DNA from: Rhodonellum sp041748555
GTDB lineage: Bacteria; Bacteroidota; Bacteroidia; Cytophagales; Cyclobacteriaceae
NCBI GenBank assembly: GCA_041748555.1
Contig: JBGTDA010000065.1
Coordinates: 1-64,000 of the forward strand
Direction of reading: 5' to 3'
Length of the DNA stretch: 64,000 bases
In this document: positions 34,393 to 45,314 of the stretch, piece after piece
Layout: each line of letters begins with the position of its first letter
Position numbering within the stretch: the first letter of the stretch is position 1
The notes under the pieces: model-generated
What the model saw: the letters and a program-made list of their open reading frames with translations, nothing else
What the model was told of the DNA's origin: nothing
The model's database searches: none
Program-made: the position numbers and the translations under genes

Positions 34393-37300
34393 TTAAAGGT
34401 GTTTGATAAATTGGATATATTCCTCGACCACTGGTGCGGACAATAGCGTCTGAAGCGATTCGTTTTTCCACCCCGAGGCAATTTTTTGTACATCTATTCT
34501 TTTGGTTTTCATTTCCAAAAACAGTTCCTGCAACGATGATTTAACCTCTTCCGGTATATTTTTTGGGTTTGCCATGACCAAGTGGTCTAATAGATCCCAG
34601 GTAACATTCAGCAAAATTGTTTCAATGGATTGATACCGTTTCGTACGTTTGTCGCCTTTAACCTGACCCAACACCGACCTGACTAATTGTTGATAACCGG
34701 ACAAAGCGGGCATGTGAGTGACAAAAAATACTGCCCGGTCGAAAATTTCCAGGGATTTTACTTCTTCATCGCTGATTTCCAGTATGAAAGTTTTATAAAC
34801 ATCTTCCCGCTCAGAAAACATTTGGCGGATGGCCATTTCTTCTGTATTTGAGGTTGTTTTTTCTTCTGTTGGCTTCGCTTCTCTTAAATCTACCGTTACG
34901 TTGAATGTATTTCCTGTCACATTGTGGGTATCCCTGTATGTCACCTTTTCGGGTTTTGGTGGGCAATCCGACCAAAATAGCCGGTCTGATTCTTCAATAC
35001 ACGGATCGTTTTTTCTCTGTGCCGGAGACAGACAGGAGCAATCACCGGAGGCAACTTCCGGAGTAATACAAGGTGGATCATTCCGGAACTCACTGATGCA
35101 TTGCACGAGATCGCACAACGGATTTTCCCGGTCTTCACACAAAAAATCCGGATTGCAATACCAGTCCAGCCATCGCCTTAAAGCGGATTCAAACCGGCAC
35201 ATCTGACGGGGACCAAGCCAGAGTATATTGAATCCCACCATAGCCGGAGCTTCGCGATGAAGCATCTCCCTGAAAAAAAGCCTTCCCTCAGAAGTCCGGA
35301 AACGCTGATGCCAGGCGGGCAGCACCAGCGTTGCCCAAAAAGAATAAGGATCAGCTCCGGGGATATAGGCTATGGGTGGATTTTCTTCTGCGGCACAGGG
35401 ATCGTCTTCTTCAAGTTCATCTCGCCAATTCAATTCGCAATCAAAATCAGGACAAACAGGCAGCAGGCAATCACAGGTAGCCTTATCCTGTGGTTGAGGG
35501 CGTAGTAAAATGTGCTCCACCAAGTGCATGCCATGATCCTCTAGGCATTCCCGGACGCGGGAGGCTGCCCGCATGGCTCCGGTTTGGTCGGGATGACAAT
35601 TCGGGTGGTATGCCAGTATTTTTGAAGGATCTATAATACCAAAAGAATACGGCCCAATTCCGCTCTCATCCGAGAGCTGGTAATTATCAGCATTTTGTGA
35701 TAAGGACAGGAAAAGCCTGAAAGCTTTTTCCGCTGCAGAAAGACAAGGATAACAGTGTGAACTCTCAAAGAGGTAAGCCTTGCCACAGAATTCCTCTATT
35801 TCGGAATGAAAGGCATTCTTTTCTTCACAACCGCAAATTTGTAGCTCTTCATCAAAGTCACTACCGTTTTCAGGGAAAAAGAGGCGAAAACAGAAGCTTT
35901 CACCTTTTTTAAAAATTGGGTATTGGCGGGCTATTTTTATGAATTCATCTACAGAAAATCCCCCTTCTTCCTGGTAAATTTCGGCCATATTTCCTTGAGT
36001 AGGATGGGTAAGGATATATTTATCCTGCTGCTCGGTTATGTTTTTTCTAACAACGGCATATTGCATCCATTCCAAAATCCTTTGTTCTATTTCGGATTTT
36101 TTTAAATTAGGGAAATTATCTAAAGATTTCAGATAATAACCATTACCGATGAAATATTTCATTTCTTGGGTCAATCGGTAATCCTCATATTCCAATGAGG
36201 AAGCAAATTTCTGTACCTTTTTTAGGGCATCATTTCGGTCTGATATGCTATGATAACTGCAGGTATGATTGGCTAGGTGATAATGCTTGTCCACCACTTT
36301 AAACCGATAGCAATCTTTTTCAATCACGTGGGAAAAGGCTGTTTCAGAAACAGCTGAATCTGTAAAAAGTCGAACTCCCTGATGTATGCATATTTGCTTA
36401 CCGCAATCGTCTTTTTGTATATCTAGAGGCTCATCCCAAGCTTTGCTTTCGGTGTCAAACTTATTTGTGCTTTCGATAAGTATCTCTACCAGTACAATTT
36501 TATAAAAACCTTTTTCACATACCACACAGCAGCTATCAGGATTGCCTAGAATCACTACAAACAACCGGTAAGCTTCAATCGCTTCCTGAATACCGGGATA
36601 GATTTTTTTGCTTCTCCAAACCCATTTGCCGAAACCCAAATCAAAGCCCTGAAAAAAATATCCTTCGATAATGTCAGTCGGATTACCCTCACGATCTTTA
36701 TTGTAGCTGATTCGGATAGGATATCTTTTGGCCAGATCCATGGCCTTTTCCTGAGGCTGGATGTGTCCATCCGGTTTAAAGGAATCAGGGATTACTGCCA
36801 GGTAAGAATTGGTTTCTTTGCAAATGTCAATTTCTTCGCTATATTCTTCCTTCAAGGAGATAGGTTTGTTGACCCCGTAATTCGCTTTATCAGTAGCCAA
36901 AGCTATAATTTTGAGCCAGTTTGCATCTGCTGCTTCTCGTGCAGTCTCTTTGCTTAAGTAGCCCATATAGGAAATAAGGGGGGTGAAAATCGCTCCGTCT
37001 TCATCCGCAAGACATAGTGCAAAATGGAATTTGCCGGGACTGAGTTCGGGACAAACGATTTTGATAACCTGCTTTTTAGGATTTAAAGGGAAAGGCTTGA
37101 AACGGCAAAGTTCCCGCTTTTTATCTTCAGCCTCCTCTTTATTATCAAAATGCGATTCATCTTCACTTTTGAACCGCACATCTTTTAAAATTCCAAATCC
37201 GGCATTCCCTTCAGCGATGGGGTTGTCCTTATCTATTAACCGATAAATCCACCTTGATTGTCCTGCGGTACCTGTTTCGTTGCTTTCGCTATATCGCTCT

Positions 37301-40300
37301 TTAAAATATTTCAGCAGTCTTTGGGCTTTTTCCCTGTTATCCTCGGTATCATCTATTAGCAGGACAGCATTTTCTTCTGATACAATGATCTTGTTAGAAG
37401 GTTTCCCTTCTTCAAACATCCCTTCCGGTAAGGCCCTTACAAAATCGGTAAAGGCATCCTCAGCCTCTTTTTTGGTAGTATATTCCTGTTCACTGACCAA
37501 AAACGGTTCGCATTTGCCTTCTGCCGTATTTAAACAATAAACAAAGCGGAATGCCAACACAGGCAACAAATTTATCTTATACACTTTTTGGGCGACATCA
37601 GATTCCGGTTGTTTGATGATTAAATCCCGAAGGATTACCTGAAAATCCTTTTTGGCCTGTTGTTCAGAATCGAATATCCGGTCTGCTTTCAGTACTTTCT
37701 TACTTTCGGTATCATTAAGTTGCCAAGTGAATCGTGGGGGTAATTTTTCACCTGTTTTATTTTTTTTTGTTCCTTTTTTCTGACCCTTAGAAACTTGAAC
37801 TTGGTATTTTAATTGTTGATTGTTCAGGTAAGTCCTGCTTTTATTATCTATTTCATATAAGTCCAAATCCGGCAGCTCGCTTTTGATTTCTTTAAGGAAT
37901 CGAGATAAACCTGACCATGCACCGGCCTGCTTTTGGTAATCCTGTTTTTTACTGGTCAGCAAAACAGCTTCATTAATATTATTTAATTGAAGGGCATAAT
38001 GATGTTCAGCCTCACAGATATTCTCAGAGGTAGGAACTTCAGAGAAAGTCCTGTCTATCATTTCCGGATTAAAATTATTATAATGTTGCTGTAATTCTGT
38101 GTAATTATTAGGATTACGCAATTGATCCCTCAATTCCGCTTTGGCGGTTCTTATTTCTTCATCCGAGGAATAGGAGTCAATGCCGGTAAGCCAGGTATTC
38201 CCTTCTATATCAGGCAACTCGATACGGTACTTTTGAACCACCTCGAATTTGCACAGCCGTCTGCGCTTCGAATCAGGCATGCCTGTCAGGAGCGCTATCC
38301 GTTTTTCATAACCGGAGACGTTGTCAGTTCCCCATGAGGGTTTTCTATAATCAAAAGCCCGCCCCCTATCCCGGCTTATGGTATCAAACCGGTTTATAAA
38401 CTTCGATTTATCTTCAATGGCTTGTTGCTGTTCCTGTCGCCCAGCTTCTGAAGTACTGAATTCCAAAAGCGAATAATCGGTAAACTGATTGGCAAAACGG
38501 GCCAATAGATGATCAAGAAACGCCTCACGTCTTTGATAATATAACTGCTCGTTTTCCTGCAGGTAGCTGAGGTAATTGGTGTAAGCCGAGGGGTTATAGG
38601 TCAGTGCAAACTGATATTCTATTTTATCCGATTCATTCTGACGAATGGTTTTGCGGTAGTATTCAGGAACAGAAGCCATAAAAGCAGCAAAATTAGCTGC
38701 TTCACGGACTTCTGAGAAACTATTATAGCGTGGATAACCAATAAATACAAATTCAGATAGCCGGTTAAATCGTAATAAGAAAAATTTGCCGTTTTTATCT
38801 TCATGGATTTCAAAGGTATACTCCCCCCGGTCACAGTTGCGGATAGCCTGCTGCAGCTGTACATCCCTGTGAGTTTCGGAGGTGTAAGCAAAATGGGCTA
38901 AGCCGTCTTCCGGGATGTTGCAACTGTCTTTTATGCGTAATTCCCCTCCGGGATTAATCGCTAGCTCCTGCAGTTTTTTGGCTAAGGCGTTATCGTTGGC
39001 TACCGGAATGGCAATAAGGTAACCTTCGTTAAGGCTTTTTGCTGCCTGAATTTGCAGTAGCTGATCTACTCCGGGCACATCCTCCAAACTCTGGCTAAAG
39101 TAAGTCCGTCGTTCTTCACCATGGCGCTCAGACTCCTGCCGGAGGGAAAACAGATTCCCCAGATTGGAAATTTGGGCCAAATAATTGGCCAGTAAATGAT
39201 CAAAAAAAAGCAAATAGCCCTTAAGTTGTAATGCCTGCATTTTTCGTTGAGGTGTCGCCTCGGCTGACAGACCGCCTTCGCCGATGCCATAAACCAAAGG
39301 AAAATCGTGTTGTATGGAATAATAATCAGCAAGTTCCGGATATACTGTTCCTTCGGGAATGGGTAGGTCGAGGCTTGACGGGTTTAACCTGCTTTTGCCA
39401 TTTTGAAGCAATTCACTGTGGATTCCGGTCTTATCGAGCTGTAAAATACCTTGACCGCTGCGTATCTGAATACAAGTCCGGTCCAAATCGAATACTCCTA
39501 CATGATCATCCGGCAAGGTAAGTTGTTGGATATTGGAAGTGCGAAAATCAGAACCGGGAGTCTGAAAAGTCAACTCAAAAACGGCGACTACACCGTCAAT
39601 GGCTAAAATGGCCTGATATAAATCGGAGGCATATAATTTTTTTCTGCGGGGTAAGTCTTCCAGCTCACGGGTATCAACAAAGCCAAAGCTGTCTTTACTG
39701 AGCGGCCGCCCGGCAAAAACTTCTTCAATAGGCTTGTTTTTTTCCAGTAACTGCTGCAGGGTATAGTAACTGATTCCGGGAGCAATATAGGATTGGATTG
39801 CTTTTATTATTGCCTTATAAATACTTGTCTTATCTGCATTTTTTTCAATCTCCACATCCGCGCAGATACCCACCTGCAAGGAACATAAAATGGTAATATT
39901 TTTAAAATCCTCACAAAGGTTGCGGTGAGCAGACAAGATTTCCCGGACATCCTCGATGATTTTATCTTCCGGAGCTTCCTGTTCTTTTTCAATCAGAATT
40001 TGGTATAAACCATTCAAATAAATCGCCGTAATGTTATCAGGGTCATCCAAGCAAGTCAGACCGGGTTTCGGGCTGCCTTCCCCCGAACTTTTGTCATTTA
40101 AAAAAAGCGGCACCTCTTGTTCTTTTGCCGGCTCGAGCCACGCGTTGCGAACCCCCTTTACCTCTAATAGCAGTTTGCGGTAATCTGTTGTGGTGGTCGG
40201 GTTGCAGGTGAGGATTTCCAGTGGAGTGAAGAAGAATTTTTCCGGCTGAGAATCAGGTGATTTTTTTGTGATTTTTTCCCCGGAAGCCAATAAATCCTCA

Positions 40301-40530
40301 ACGGGTAATGCAGTGCGGTAACCCAGGTCAACCAACGCATAGCAAAGCACCTCCAGGATGGTAATACCCGGGTCATGGGCATTGTGATCAGTCCATATTT
40401 TACCCGAAAGATCGCCGATATGCCTGAGTCCTTCACTGCGCAGGAACCGGAAGTCCAAGTGCGGGATCTCTACCAAAAACGGATCATTTTGTTTAATAAC
40501 CGAGATGCTGTCTTCCTTACCTTCTTTCAT
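34393..40530 (-). CDS. Very large baseplate protein (Afp12-like)
   Basis: 2045 aa. The N-terminal segment IWTDHNAHDPGITILEVLCY (about 48-67) is the baseplate-wedge signature of eCIS proteins of the Afp12/gp6-like class, with HNAHDPG shared across the family. Conserved-looking sections also occur near 260-850 and after 1640 (HGMHLVEHILLRP, then FWATLVLPAWHQRF). Between about 880 and 1630 are several diverged repeats with the pattern F-x-L-C/x, then LxSxxYxTKKEAEDAF. Afp12 itself is about half this size, so the middle repeats are an expansion. It overlaps the next upstream gene by 4 bases. Confidence 0.86.
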   Translation of the reverse strand: MKEGKEDSISVIKQNDPFLVEIPHLDFRFLRSEGLRHIGDLSGKIWTDHNAHDPGITILEVLCYALVDLGYRTALPVEDLLASGEKITKKSPDSQPEKFFFTPLEILTCNPTTTTDYRKLLLEVKGVRNAWLEPAKEQEVPLFLNDKSSGEGSPKPGLTCLDDPDNITAIYLNGLYQILIEKEQEAPEDKIIEDVREILSAHRNLCEDFKNITILCSLQVGICADVEIEKNADKTSIYKAIIKAIQSYIAPGISYYTLQQLLEKNKPIEEVFAGRPLSKDSFGFVDTRELEDLPRRKKLYASDLYQAILAIDGVVAVFELTFQTPGSDFRTSNIQQLTLPDDHVGVFDLDRTCIQIRSGQGILQLDKTGIHSELLQNGKSRLNPSSLDLPIPEGTVYPELADYYSIQHDFPLVYGIGEGGLSAEATPQRKMQALQLKGYLLFFDHLLANYLAQISNLGNLFSLRQESERHGEERRTYFSQSLEDVPGVDQLLQIQAAKSLNEGYLIAIPVANDNALAKKLQELAINPGGELRIKDSCNIPEDGLAHFAYTSETHRDVQLQQAIRNCDRGEYTFEIHEDKNGKFFLLRFNRLSEFVFIGYPRYNSFSEVREAANFAAFMASVPEYYRKTIRQNESDKIEYQFALTYNPSAYTNYLSYLQENEQLYYQRREAFLDHLLARFANQFTDYSLLEFSTSEAGRQEQQQAIEDKSKFINRFDTISRDRGRAFDYRKPSWGTDNVSGYEKRIALLTGMPDSKRRRLCKFEVVQKYRIELPDIEGNTWLTGIDSYSSDEEIRTAKAELRDQLRNPNNYTELQQHYNNFNPEMIDRTFSEVPTSENICEAEHHYALQLNNINEAVLLTSKKQDYQKQAGAWSGLSRFLKEIKSELPDLDLYEIDNKSRTYLNNQQLKYQVQVSKGQKKGTKKNKTGEKLPPRFTWQLNDTESKKVLKADRIFDSEQQAKKDFQVILRDLIIKQPESDVAQKVYKINLLPVLAFRFVYCLNTAEGKCEPFLVSEQEYTTKKEAEDAFTDFVRALPEGMFEEGKPSNKIIVSEENAVLLIDDTEDNREKAQRLLKYFKERYSESNETGTAGQSRWIYRLIDKDNPIAEGNAGFGILKDVRFKSEDESHFDNKEEAEDKKRELCRFKPFPLNPKKQVIKIVCPELSPGKFHFALCLADEDGAIFTPLISYMGYLSKETAREAADANWLKIIALATDKANYGVNKPISLKEEYSEEIDICKETNSYLAVIPDSFKPDGHIQPQEKAMDLAKRYPIRISYNKDREGNPTDIIEGYFFQGFDLGFGKWVWRSKKIYPGIQEAIEAYRLFVVILGNPDSCCVVCEKGFYKIVLVEILIESTNKFDTESKAWDEPLDIQKDDCGKQICIHQGVRLFTDSAVSETAFSHVIEKDCYRFKVVDKHYHLANHTCSYHSISDRNDALKKVQKFASSLEYEDYRLTQEMKYFIGNGYYLKSLDNFPNLKKSEIEQRILEWMQYAVVRKNITEQQDKYILTHPTQGNMAEIYQEEGGFSVDEFIKIARQYPIFKKGESFCFRLFFPENGSDFDEELQICGCEEKNAFHSEIEEFCGKAYLFESSHCYPCLSAAEKAFRLFLSLSQNADNYQLSDESGIGPYSFGIIDPSKILAYHPNCHPDQTGAMRAASRVRECLEDHGMHLVEHILLRPQPQDKATCDCLLPVCPDFDCELNWRDELEEDDPCAAEENPPIAYIPGADPYSFWATLVLPAWHQRFRTSEGRLFFREMLHREAPAMVGFNILWLGPRQMCRFESALRRWLDWYCNPDFLCEDRENPLCDLVQCISEFRNDPPCITPEVASGDCSCLSPAQRKNDPCIEESDRLFWSDCPPKPEKVTYRDTHNVTGNTFNVTVDLREAKPTEEKTTSNTEEMAIRQMFSEREDVYKTFILEISDEEVKSLEIFDRAVFFVTHMPALSGYQQLVRSVLGQVKGDKRTKRYQSIETILLNVTWDLLDHLVMANPKNIPEEVKSSLQELFLEMKTKRIDVQKIASGWKNESLQTLLSAPVVEEYIQFIKHL

Positions 40531-43500
40531 CGGATACCATCAATGGTTTCACTTTTGGTTTTATGGCGCAGGAAGGGCTGGGGACTGCCGCAGAGATTCG
40601 GCTCCCTCTTGCGATTTAGGTTACCGCTTTTAGAATTACTGTTTGAGTCCGGACTGATTTTACTGCATTCGGAGAGATCCAAAAGAATACAGATTTCCCC
40701 TCCGGTAAGAATTGATCTGGCTGTTTTTGGGACGATTTCTCTGCTCTCGATTCCTTCCTGATCGAATAATTTTAAATCGGATATGAAATCAACATATACT
40801 AAGTTCTCTATAAAGCCAACCACATCCGAGTAGACCAGATGCTGCCCGAAAGAAATTTTATCCGCATCCCCAAGATGCCAGGGAGCAAGAAATTTTCGCA
40901 GATCTGTTTTTAATTGATTGGTATAAAACTTTTGATCACGGCCCTTTTTCAGCCTTACCGTTACTTCCACTTTTATTTTTTCAAACCGTGGATTCAATAC
41001 CTTAACACGCGCGAAAGGAGACATCTTTTTTTGTAAAAAGGATTTTATATTCATCAATAGACCTGATGGAACTTTAGGTTCAAGCATATCACCGGATTTC
41101 AGTTTGGTCAGATCCGGAATTACCGCCAAAACGATAAATCCTGGTGCCACTTCCAGGTCCCGGCGGTAATCATGGGCAGATAAGCCAAAGGTATGGCTGA
41201 TGCATTTGCATTTGAAAAGCCGGGGAAATTCTTCCAGTATCATATGCTCAAAGTCAAATGCATCCACACTACGGTTTTTATGGCGCAACTGCTCGCTTAC
41301 CCGGGTATGAAAATGCCCTTTTTCCTCCGGTAATTTCCCATCAAAGGATTCATAAGGTTGTTCCACTTTTTTTATGCCGGAATCCGGTTGTACAGGTTTA
41401 CTGATTTTTGATGGTTCCAAAACCTCTCCCAGCCGGAGAGGGTCATTTTTGGCAGAGGGCAGGAAGATGGCGGTTGCAGCCTGTGCATGTATGCCAATGA
41501 TTTCAGCGACTGCTGCTGCGGAAGTTGGCGTAGAGACTTTCAGCCAGTAAAGGTTTTTCCCTTCTTCAGAAGGAGGCATTATGGTATTGTCTTTATTGGA
41601 AATATTGGAAGGGACCGCGATTTTGACTATTCCGGACCGGGTCATCTTCCGGGTTTCGTCCGACAGGATTTCAAATCCGGAACGCAGTGGATGCCATTGA
41701 TTTCCTGAAAGATAATGCCAGAAGATCTTGGCAGGGTCAAGTTCGGAATCAGCAGTAGCCTCTGCAAACTGAAACAGCAATTGCAAGTTAGCCCCCGGTC
41801 TCACGCCTTCCAATCCGATAAACAACGAACCCTCATCTGTAAAAACGGGTAGCAGTGTGGGCTGCAGGTTCAGGTAGGTTGTCTTGGAGGAATTGGCAAA
41901 CGGGTAAAGATGGACCAGTTCTATGTCATTGATATCAGCACAGGCTGTGTAGTCTATGGAAATGGATTTGACGGTGGGCGTGTAAGGTTCTTTGGGAAGG
42001 CTTAATTTATCAATTGTTGATTCATCAGGTAAATATGTAATTATTGCATCTATACTTGCTTTTTGATTACTTAATAATTCTTGAATAGATTCGATCAGCT
42101 CAATAATTTTTTCTATACAAATATCAAATTCCGTTGGATCCAATCCTTCCAACTCATTTATAGTTTCGGTTAGCTTATTTATTTCTGATGTAATAAAGTC
42201 AAACTCAGTATTAATTAATAAAGACAAATTATATACGGCTTTAATTTCATTTGCAATTTTCTCTAACAATTCTTTTATTTTATCCAAATAGTCATTAAAA
42301 TTCTGCGTACCAGTTGATGCATCTAAATTCTCTATTATTTCTTTAATTTTGGATAGAATATCAATTACTCCTGTATTTAATGATTCAATCACTTTTACTC
42401 TTTTTACCAAATCCGGTATATCCCTGGGATCAACCAAACCTGCAAGTTTCATTAAATGTCTTGAAAGGACCAAAGCAAACCGATCATGCTGAAAGCTTAC
42501 TCCATCTAAAGTCAATCTTAAAAATGCCTCCCGGCTTTTGATGGACAAAGATGAAAGGGGCTCGGAGTCAAACTTCTTTTGTTGATACTCAAATGGAAAA
42601 TTATCAGACTCAAAAGCGTAGCCGTTCCGGGAAAAAATTTCTATAGCTTTACAAAAATCAGCCTTTTCCTTTTCAATGAAAAGGCCTCGTTCATTGTTTA
42701 TTTCATTTTCCCATATTCCTCCGGCCAAAACGGCAGCTTTTATTTTAAAACTATCATTCAAAATTTCACCTTGACCATTTTCAAAATCGGTTCCCGCATG
42801 ATAATCTTTATATTGATCATCAAAAGCCAAAACAGGATTGTCTTTGGGACCCTTAGTTGGCAGATCTTTCCAAAGTATATTCAGGTATATCTCTTTCCAA
42901 TTCTTGCAAAAAACCTCCTTACTGCCAATATAAAATTCGTTGCCAACCTTGGGCCGGGTTCCAAAGGGCAAAATCGGACTGTTCACATCCTGCAGGCTTT
43001 CTTCGTTCTGCACCACCAGCTGCTTTACCCCGCATACCTTCACTTCAATATTGACATCCAGGATTTTTAAATGGCGGAAGAAATGGTATAGGGCTATCTT
43101 TAATTCTTTCGGTTTGTTCCGGCTTTCCAGACAGCACGGTACTTCTTTGTGGTCAGCATTCGCGCACTCCAATTGAAATTCCGTGTTCAACGCTACTTTG
43201 ACCAATGGAAAGGGATGCTCCAAACGGAAATTTTCTTTGATGGCCTCCGCATCGTAAAATGCTAAAGCGGGTTCGTCAGGTTCAAGCCGGACTTCAAAAG
43301 TCAGCTTTAGCAAATTCACATCGAAGTTGAAGGTCGCTGCTTTTTTAGGCGTAAACCAGCCTTCGGTACTGCTGAACTGCAAAGAAAAAACCTCACTTCT
43401 TTCAGTATTCTTATCCAGCAATCCTAGTATTTCTTTATAAGCACTTGAATCTTTTTTGAGCAAGAGTTTACACGAGACCGGATCTTCATGTAAAAGAAAA

Positions 43501-45287
43501 TCCCGCACATCGTAACCTATGGGATAGGGATTTTTTTGTAACAAATGCTGATTGAAATAGCGGATCACCGATGCGAAAGGTATTTCATGGAGCAGATATC
43601 CCCCACCAGGTCTTTCTTCCAATAAATCCACCAGCATTTTTATTTCTTTATCCCCGAATTTTATCTGATTTGGCAGTTCAGAATTTAGAAAACCATCAAT
43701 ATCTTTAATCAAAAAAGGAGTCTTTTCATCCAGCTTTGACTGCAAAAAAGCCTTCGCCTCCGCTGAGAAAACAGCTTCTGTTTGAGTGATGGTCTGCTCA
43801 CTGATTTGATAAAATTCTTTATCCTTTAGTTTAAAAGAGGCAATGTTTTGCAATTTATTTTGCGGCAGCGGAAGGAGTTTTTCAAAACATGCTGTAAGTA
43901 TATCCCTGTTACCGCCATCATCACAGGTAATCTCGATTCTGATATTCCGTGTACCTTCATTGAGCCATAATACCGGCGATGCCAGTACAAAGCCGATTCT
44001 GCCCAATGGATGGTTATCGGGTTTTTCATTACCGGGGATGATGAATTTACTGATTTTGGATCCCATTGCTGCCCGGTTTTTCGACTGCTCTTCCGCGAAT
44101 TTCTCCCCTTTCCCATCGGCAGAGTTGGCAACAGGAGCGATGTATACCCCCTCCACGAAAGGTCCTGTACCAGAACCACCGTCAAATCTTCCATTGACAT
44201 GGTTTAAGTAGAGGGTTTTCAGATCTACTATTTTAGCTTTGTCGATGACTATTTCATCGTCCAAGCTAAAAATGATATCCTCATTTTTGGCATCCTTACC
44301 ATCTTTAAAGGCGGTGTTTTTTTTGATGGGATAACTGTCCAGGTGCTTTGCAATTTCGAATATCAGATGGGTTTTGTCAGGCTCCATTCCTTTGGGTTTA
44401 AGCTGAAGAACCTGTTTGTAAAAAAAATCCAGGTGCTTTTGGGTCAGCCGATTGATGTCTCCCTGAAAATACCTGAATAAGTGAATAAAAGCGAATAAAA
44501 GACCCAGATGCGGTTCGTGTTGTTTTTGAAGCACCTCCAGGCTGGATTCTAAATGGGAAGGAATTTCCAGGCTTATCTGTTTTAATGTTTCAATTACCCT
44601 GTGGGACAAAATTTTTAGTTGTGTATTTAACCAAACTATGGCCCCCTTATTATCTTGAGGGATATCTTTAATGGTTTCATCAAAAGCAAATACATCTTCA
44701 ATGGGCAGATTCCAGGGATTTCGGGTAAATTCAATAAAGTTGCGTTTTTCCAGGCAAAAATAGATACCCGCTGTATTGCTTAAGGAGATATAGCGCAATA
44801 AATAAGACCCGAAAGCTTCCCGAATCGTTTTCTGCAAAAAGGAATTCAGATCAAAATCATATCCCAGAACCAGCTTCTGGAGCTGATTCAGTGGTGTAAT
44901 CAATTCAAAAAAGCCAAAGTCCAACAGAAGCTTGAGGTTTTTCGGGGTAGGATCGTTTTCAATGTTTTCAATGATCTTTATCAGATTTTCTTCCAGAAGT
45001 TTAAAGTCGGTTTTGCTGAATCTTACCAATTGGAAAGGCAGGCTATTCTCAAAAAAAGGAAGCCAGTTGTTTACCTCAATTTTCGGATACTTATTTTCAT
45101 TCGCAATTGGCCCGGGAAAGGCAATCAACCTGGAAAATTGATGAATCTGATTCAGGATATCCGAAAGGGATCTGCTGTCAACAGGGGCATACTCCGGCTT
45201 TAAAGCAAAAGCATTTGATTGCCGTTTGCGTTGACTGGTACCGGGATGATGGAGAAGGGGGTGCTGTATTTTGGTGGGCGAAGCCAT
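40527..45287 (-). CDS. Large baseplate J-like protein (Afp11-like)
   Basis: 1586 aa. The C-terminal third carries the gp6/baseplate-J features: FHTRVSEQLRHKNRSVDAFDFEHMILEEFP and VKVLNPRFEKIKVEVTVRL, followed by VDFISDLKLF. It builds the wedge ring around the spike. An AT-rich segment at 42000-42420 encodes a helical, Ile/Glu/Lys-rich coiled coil (about 956-1096) unlike the surrounding beta-rich sequence, apparently an insertion. It overlaps the Afp12-like gene (ATGA) and follows the gp25-like gene by 27 bases. Confidence 0.88.
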   Translation of the reverse strand: MASPTKIQHPLLHHPGTSQRKRQSNAFALKPEYAPVDSRSLSDILNQIHQFSRLIAFPGPIANENKYPKIEVNNWLPFFENSLPFQLVRFSKTDFKLLEENLIKIIENIENDPTPKNLKLLLDFGFFELITPLNQLQKLVLGYDFDLNSFLQKTIREAFGSYLLRYISLSNTAGIYFCLEKRNFIEFTRNPWNLPIEDVFAFDETIKDIPQDNKGAIVWLNTQLKILSHRVIETLKQISLEIPSHLESSLEVLQKQHEPHLGLLFAFIHLFRYFQGDINRLTQKHLDFFYKQVLQLKPKGMEPDKTHLIFEIAKHLDSYPIKKNTAFKDGKDAKNEDIIFSLDDEIVIDKAKIVDLKTLYLNHVNGRFDGGSGTGPFVEGVYIAPVANSADGKGEKFAEEQSKNRAAMGSKISKFIIPGNEKPDNHPLGRIGFVLASPVLWLNEGTRNIRIEITCDDGGNRDILTACFEKLLPLPQNKLQNIASFKLKDKEFYQISEQTITQTEAVFSAEAKAFLQSKLDEKTPFLIKDIDGFLNSELPNQIKFGDKEIKMLVDLLEERPGGGYLLHEIPFASVIRYFNQHLLQKNPYPIGYDVRDFLLHEDPVSCKLLLKKDSSAYKEILGLLDKNTERSEVFSLQFSSTEGWFTPKKAATFNFDVNLLKLTFEVRLEPDEPALAFYDAEAIKENFRLEHPFPLVKVALNTEFQLECANADHKEVPCCLESRNKPKELKIALYHFFRHLKILDVNIEVKVCGVKQLVVQNEESLQDVNSPILPFGTRPKVGNEFYIGSKEVFCKNWKEIYLNILWKDLPTKGPKDNPVLAFDDQYKDYHAGTDFENGQGEILNDSFKIKAAVLAGGIWENEINNERGLFIEKEKADFCKAIEIFSRNGYAFESDNFPFEYQQKKFDSEPLSSLSIKSREAFLRLTLDGVSFQHDRFALVLSRHLMKLAGLVDPRDIPDLVKRVKVIESLNTGVIDILSKIKEIIENLDASTGTQNFNDYLDKIKELLEKIANEIKAVYNLSLLINTEFDFITSEINKLTETINELEGLDPTEFDICIEKIIELIESIQELLSNQKASIDAIITYLPDESTIDKLSLPKEPYTPTVKSISIDYTACADINDIELVHLYPFANSSKTTYLNLQPTLLPVFTDEGSLFIGLEGVRPGANLQLLFQFAEATADSELDPAKIFWHYLSGNQWHPLRSGFEILSDETRKMTRSGIVKIAVPSNISNKDNTIMPPSEEGKNLYWLKVSTPTSAAAVAEIIGIHAQAATAIFLPSAKNDPLRLGEVLEPSKISKPVQPDSGIKKVEQPYESFDGKLPEEKGHFHTRVSEQLRHKNRSVDAFDFEHMILEEFPRLFKCKCISHTFGLSAHDYRRDLEVAPGFIVLAVIPDLTKLKSGDMLEPKVPSGLLMNIKSFLQKKMSPFARVKVLNPRFEKIKVEVTVRLKKGRDQKFYTNQLKTDLRKFLAPWHLGDADKISFGQHLVYSDVVGFIENLVYVDFISDLKLFDQEGIESREIVPKTARSILTGGEICILLDLSECSKISPDSNSNSKSGNLNRKREPNLCGSPQPFLRHKTKSETIDGIR

Positions 45288-45314
45288 AAAGAATGATCAA
45301 AAATGAAAAATCAG

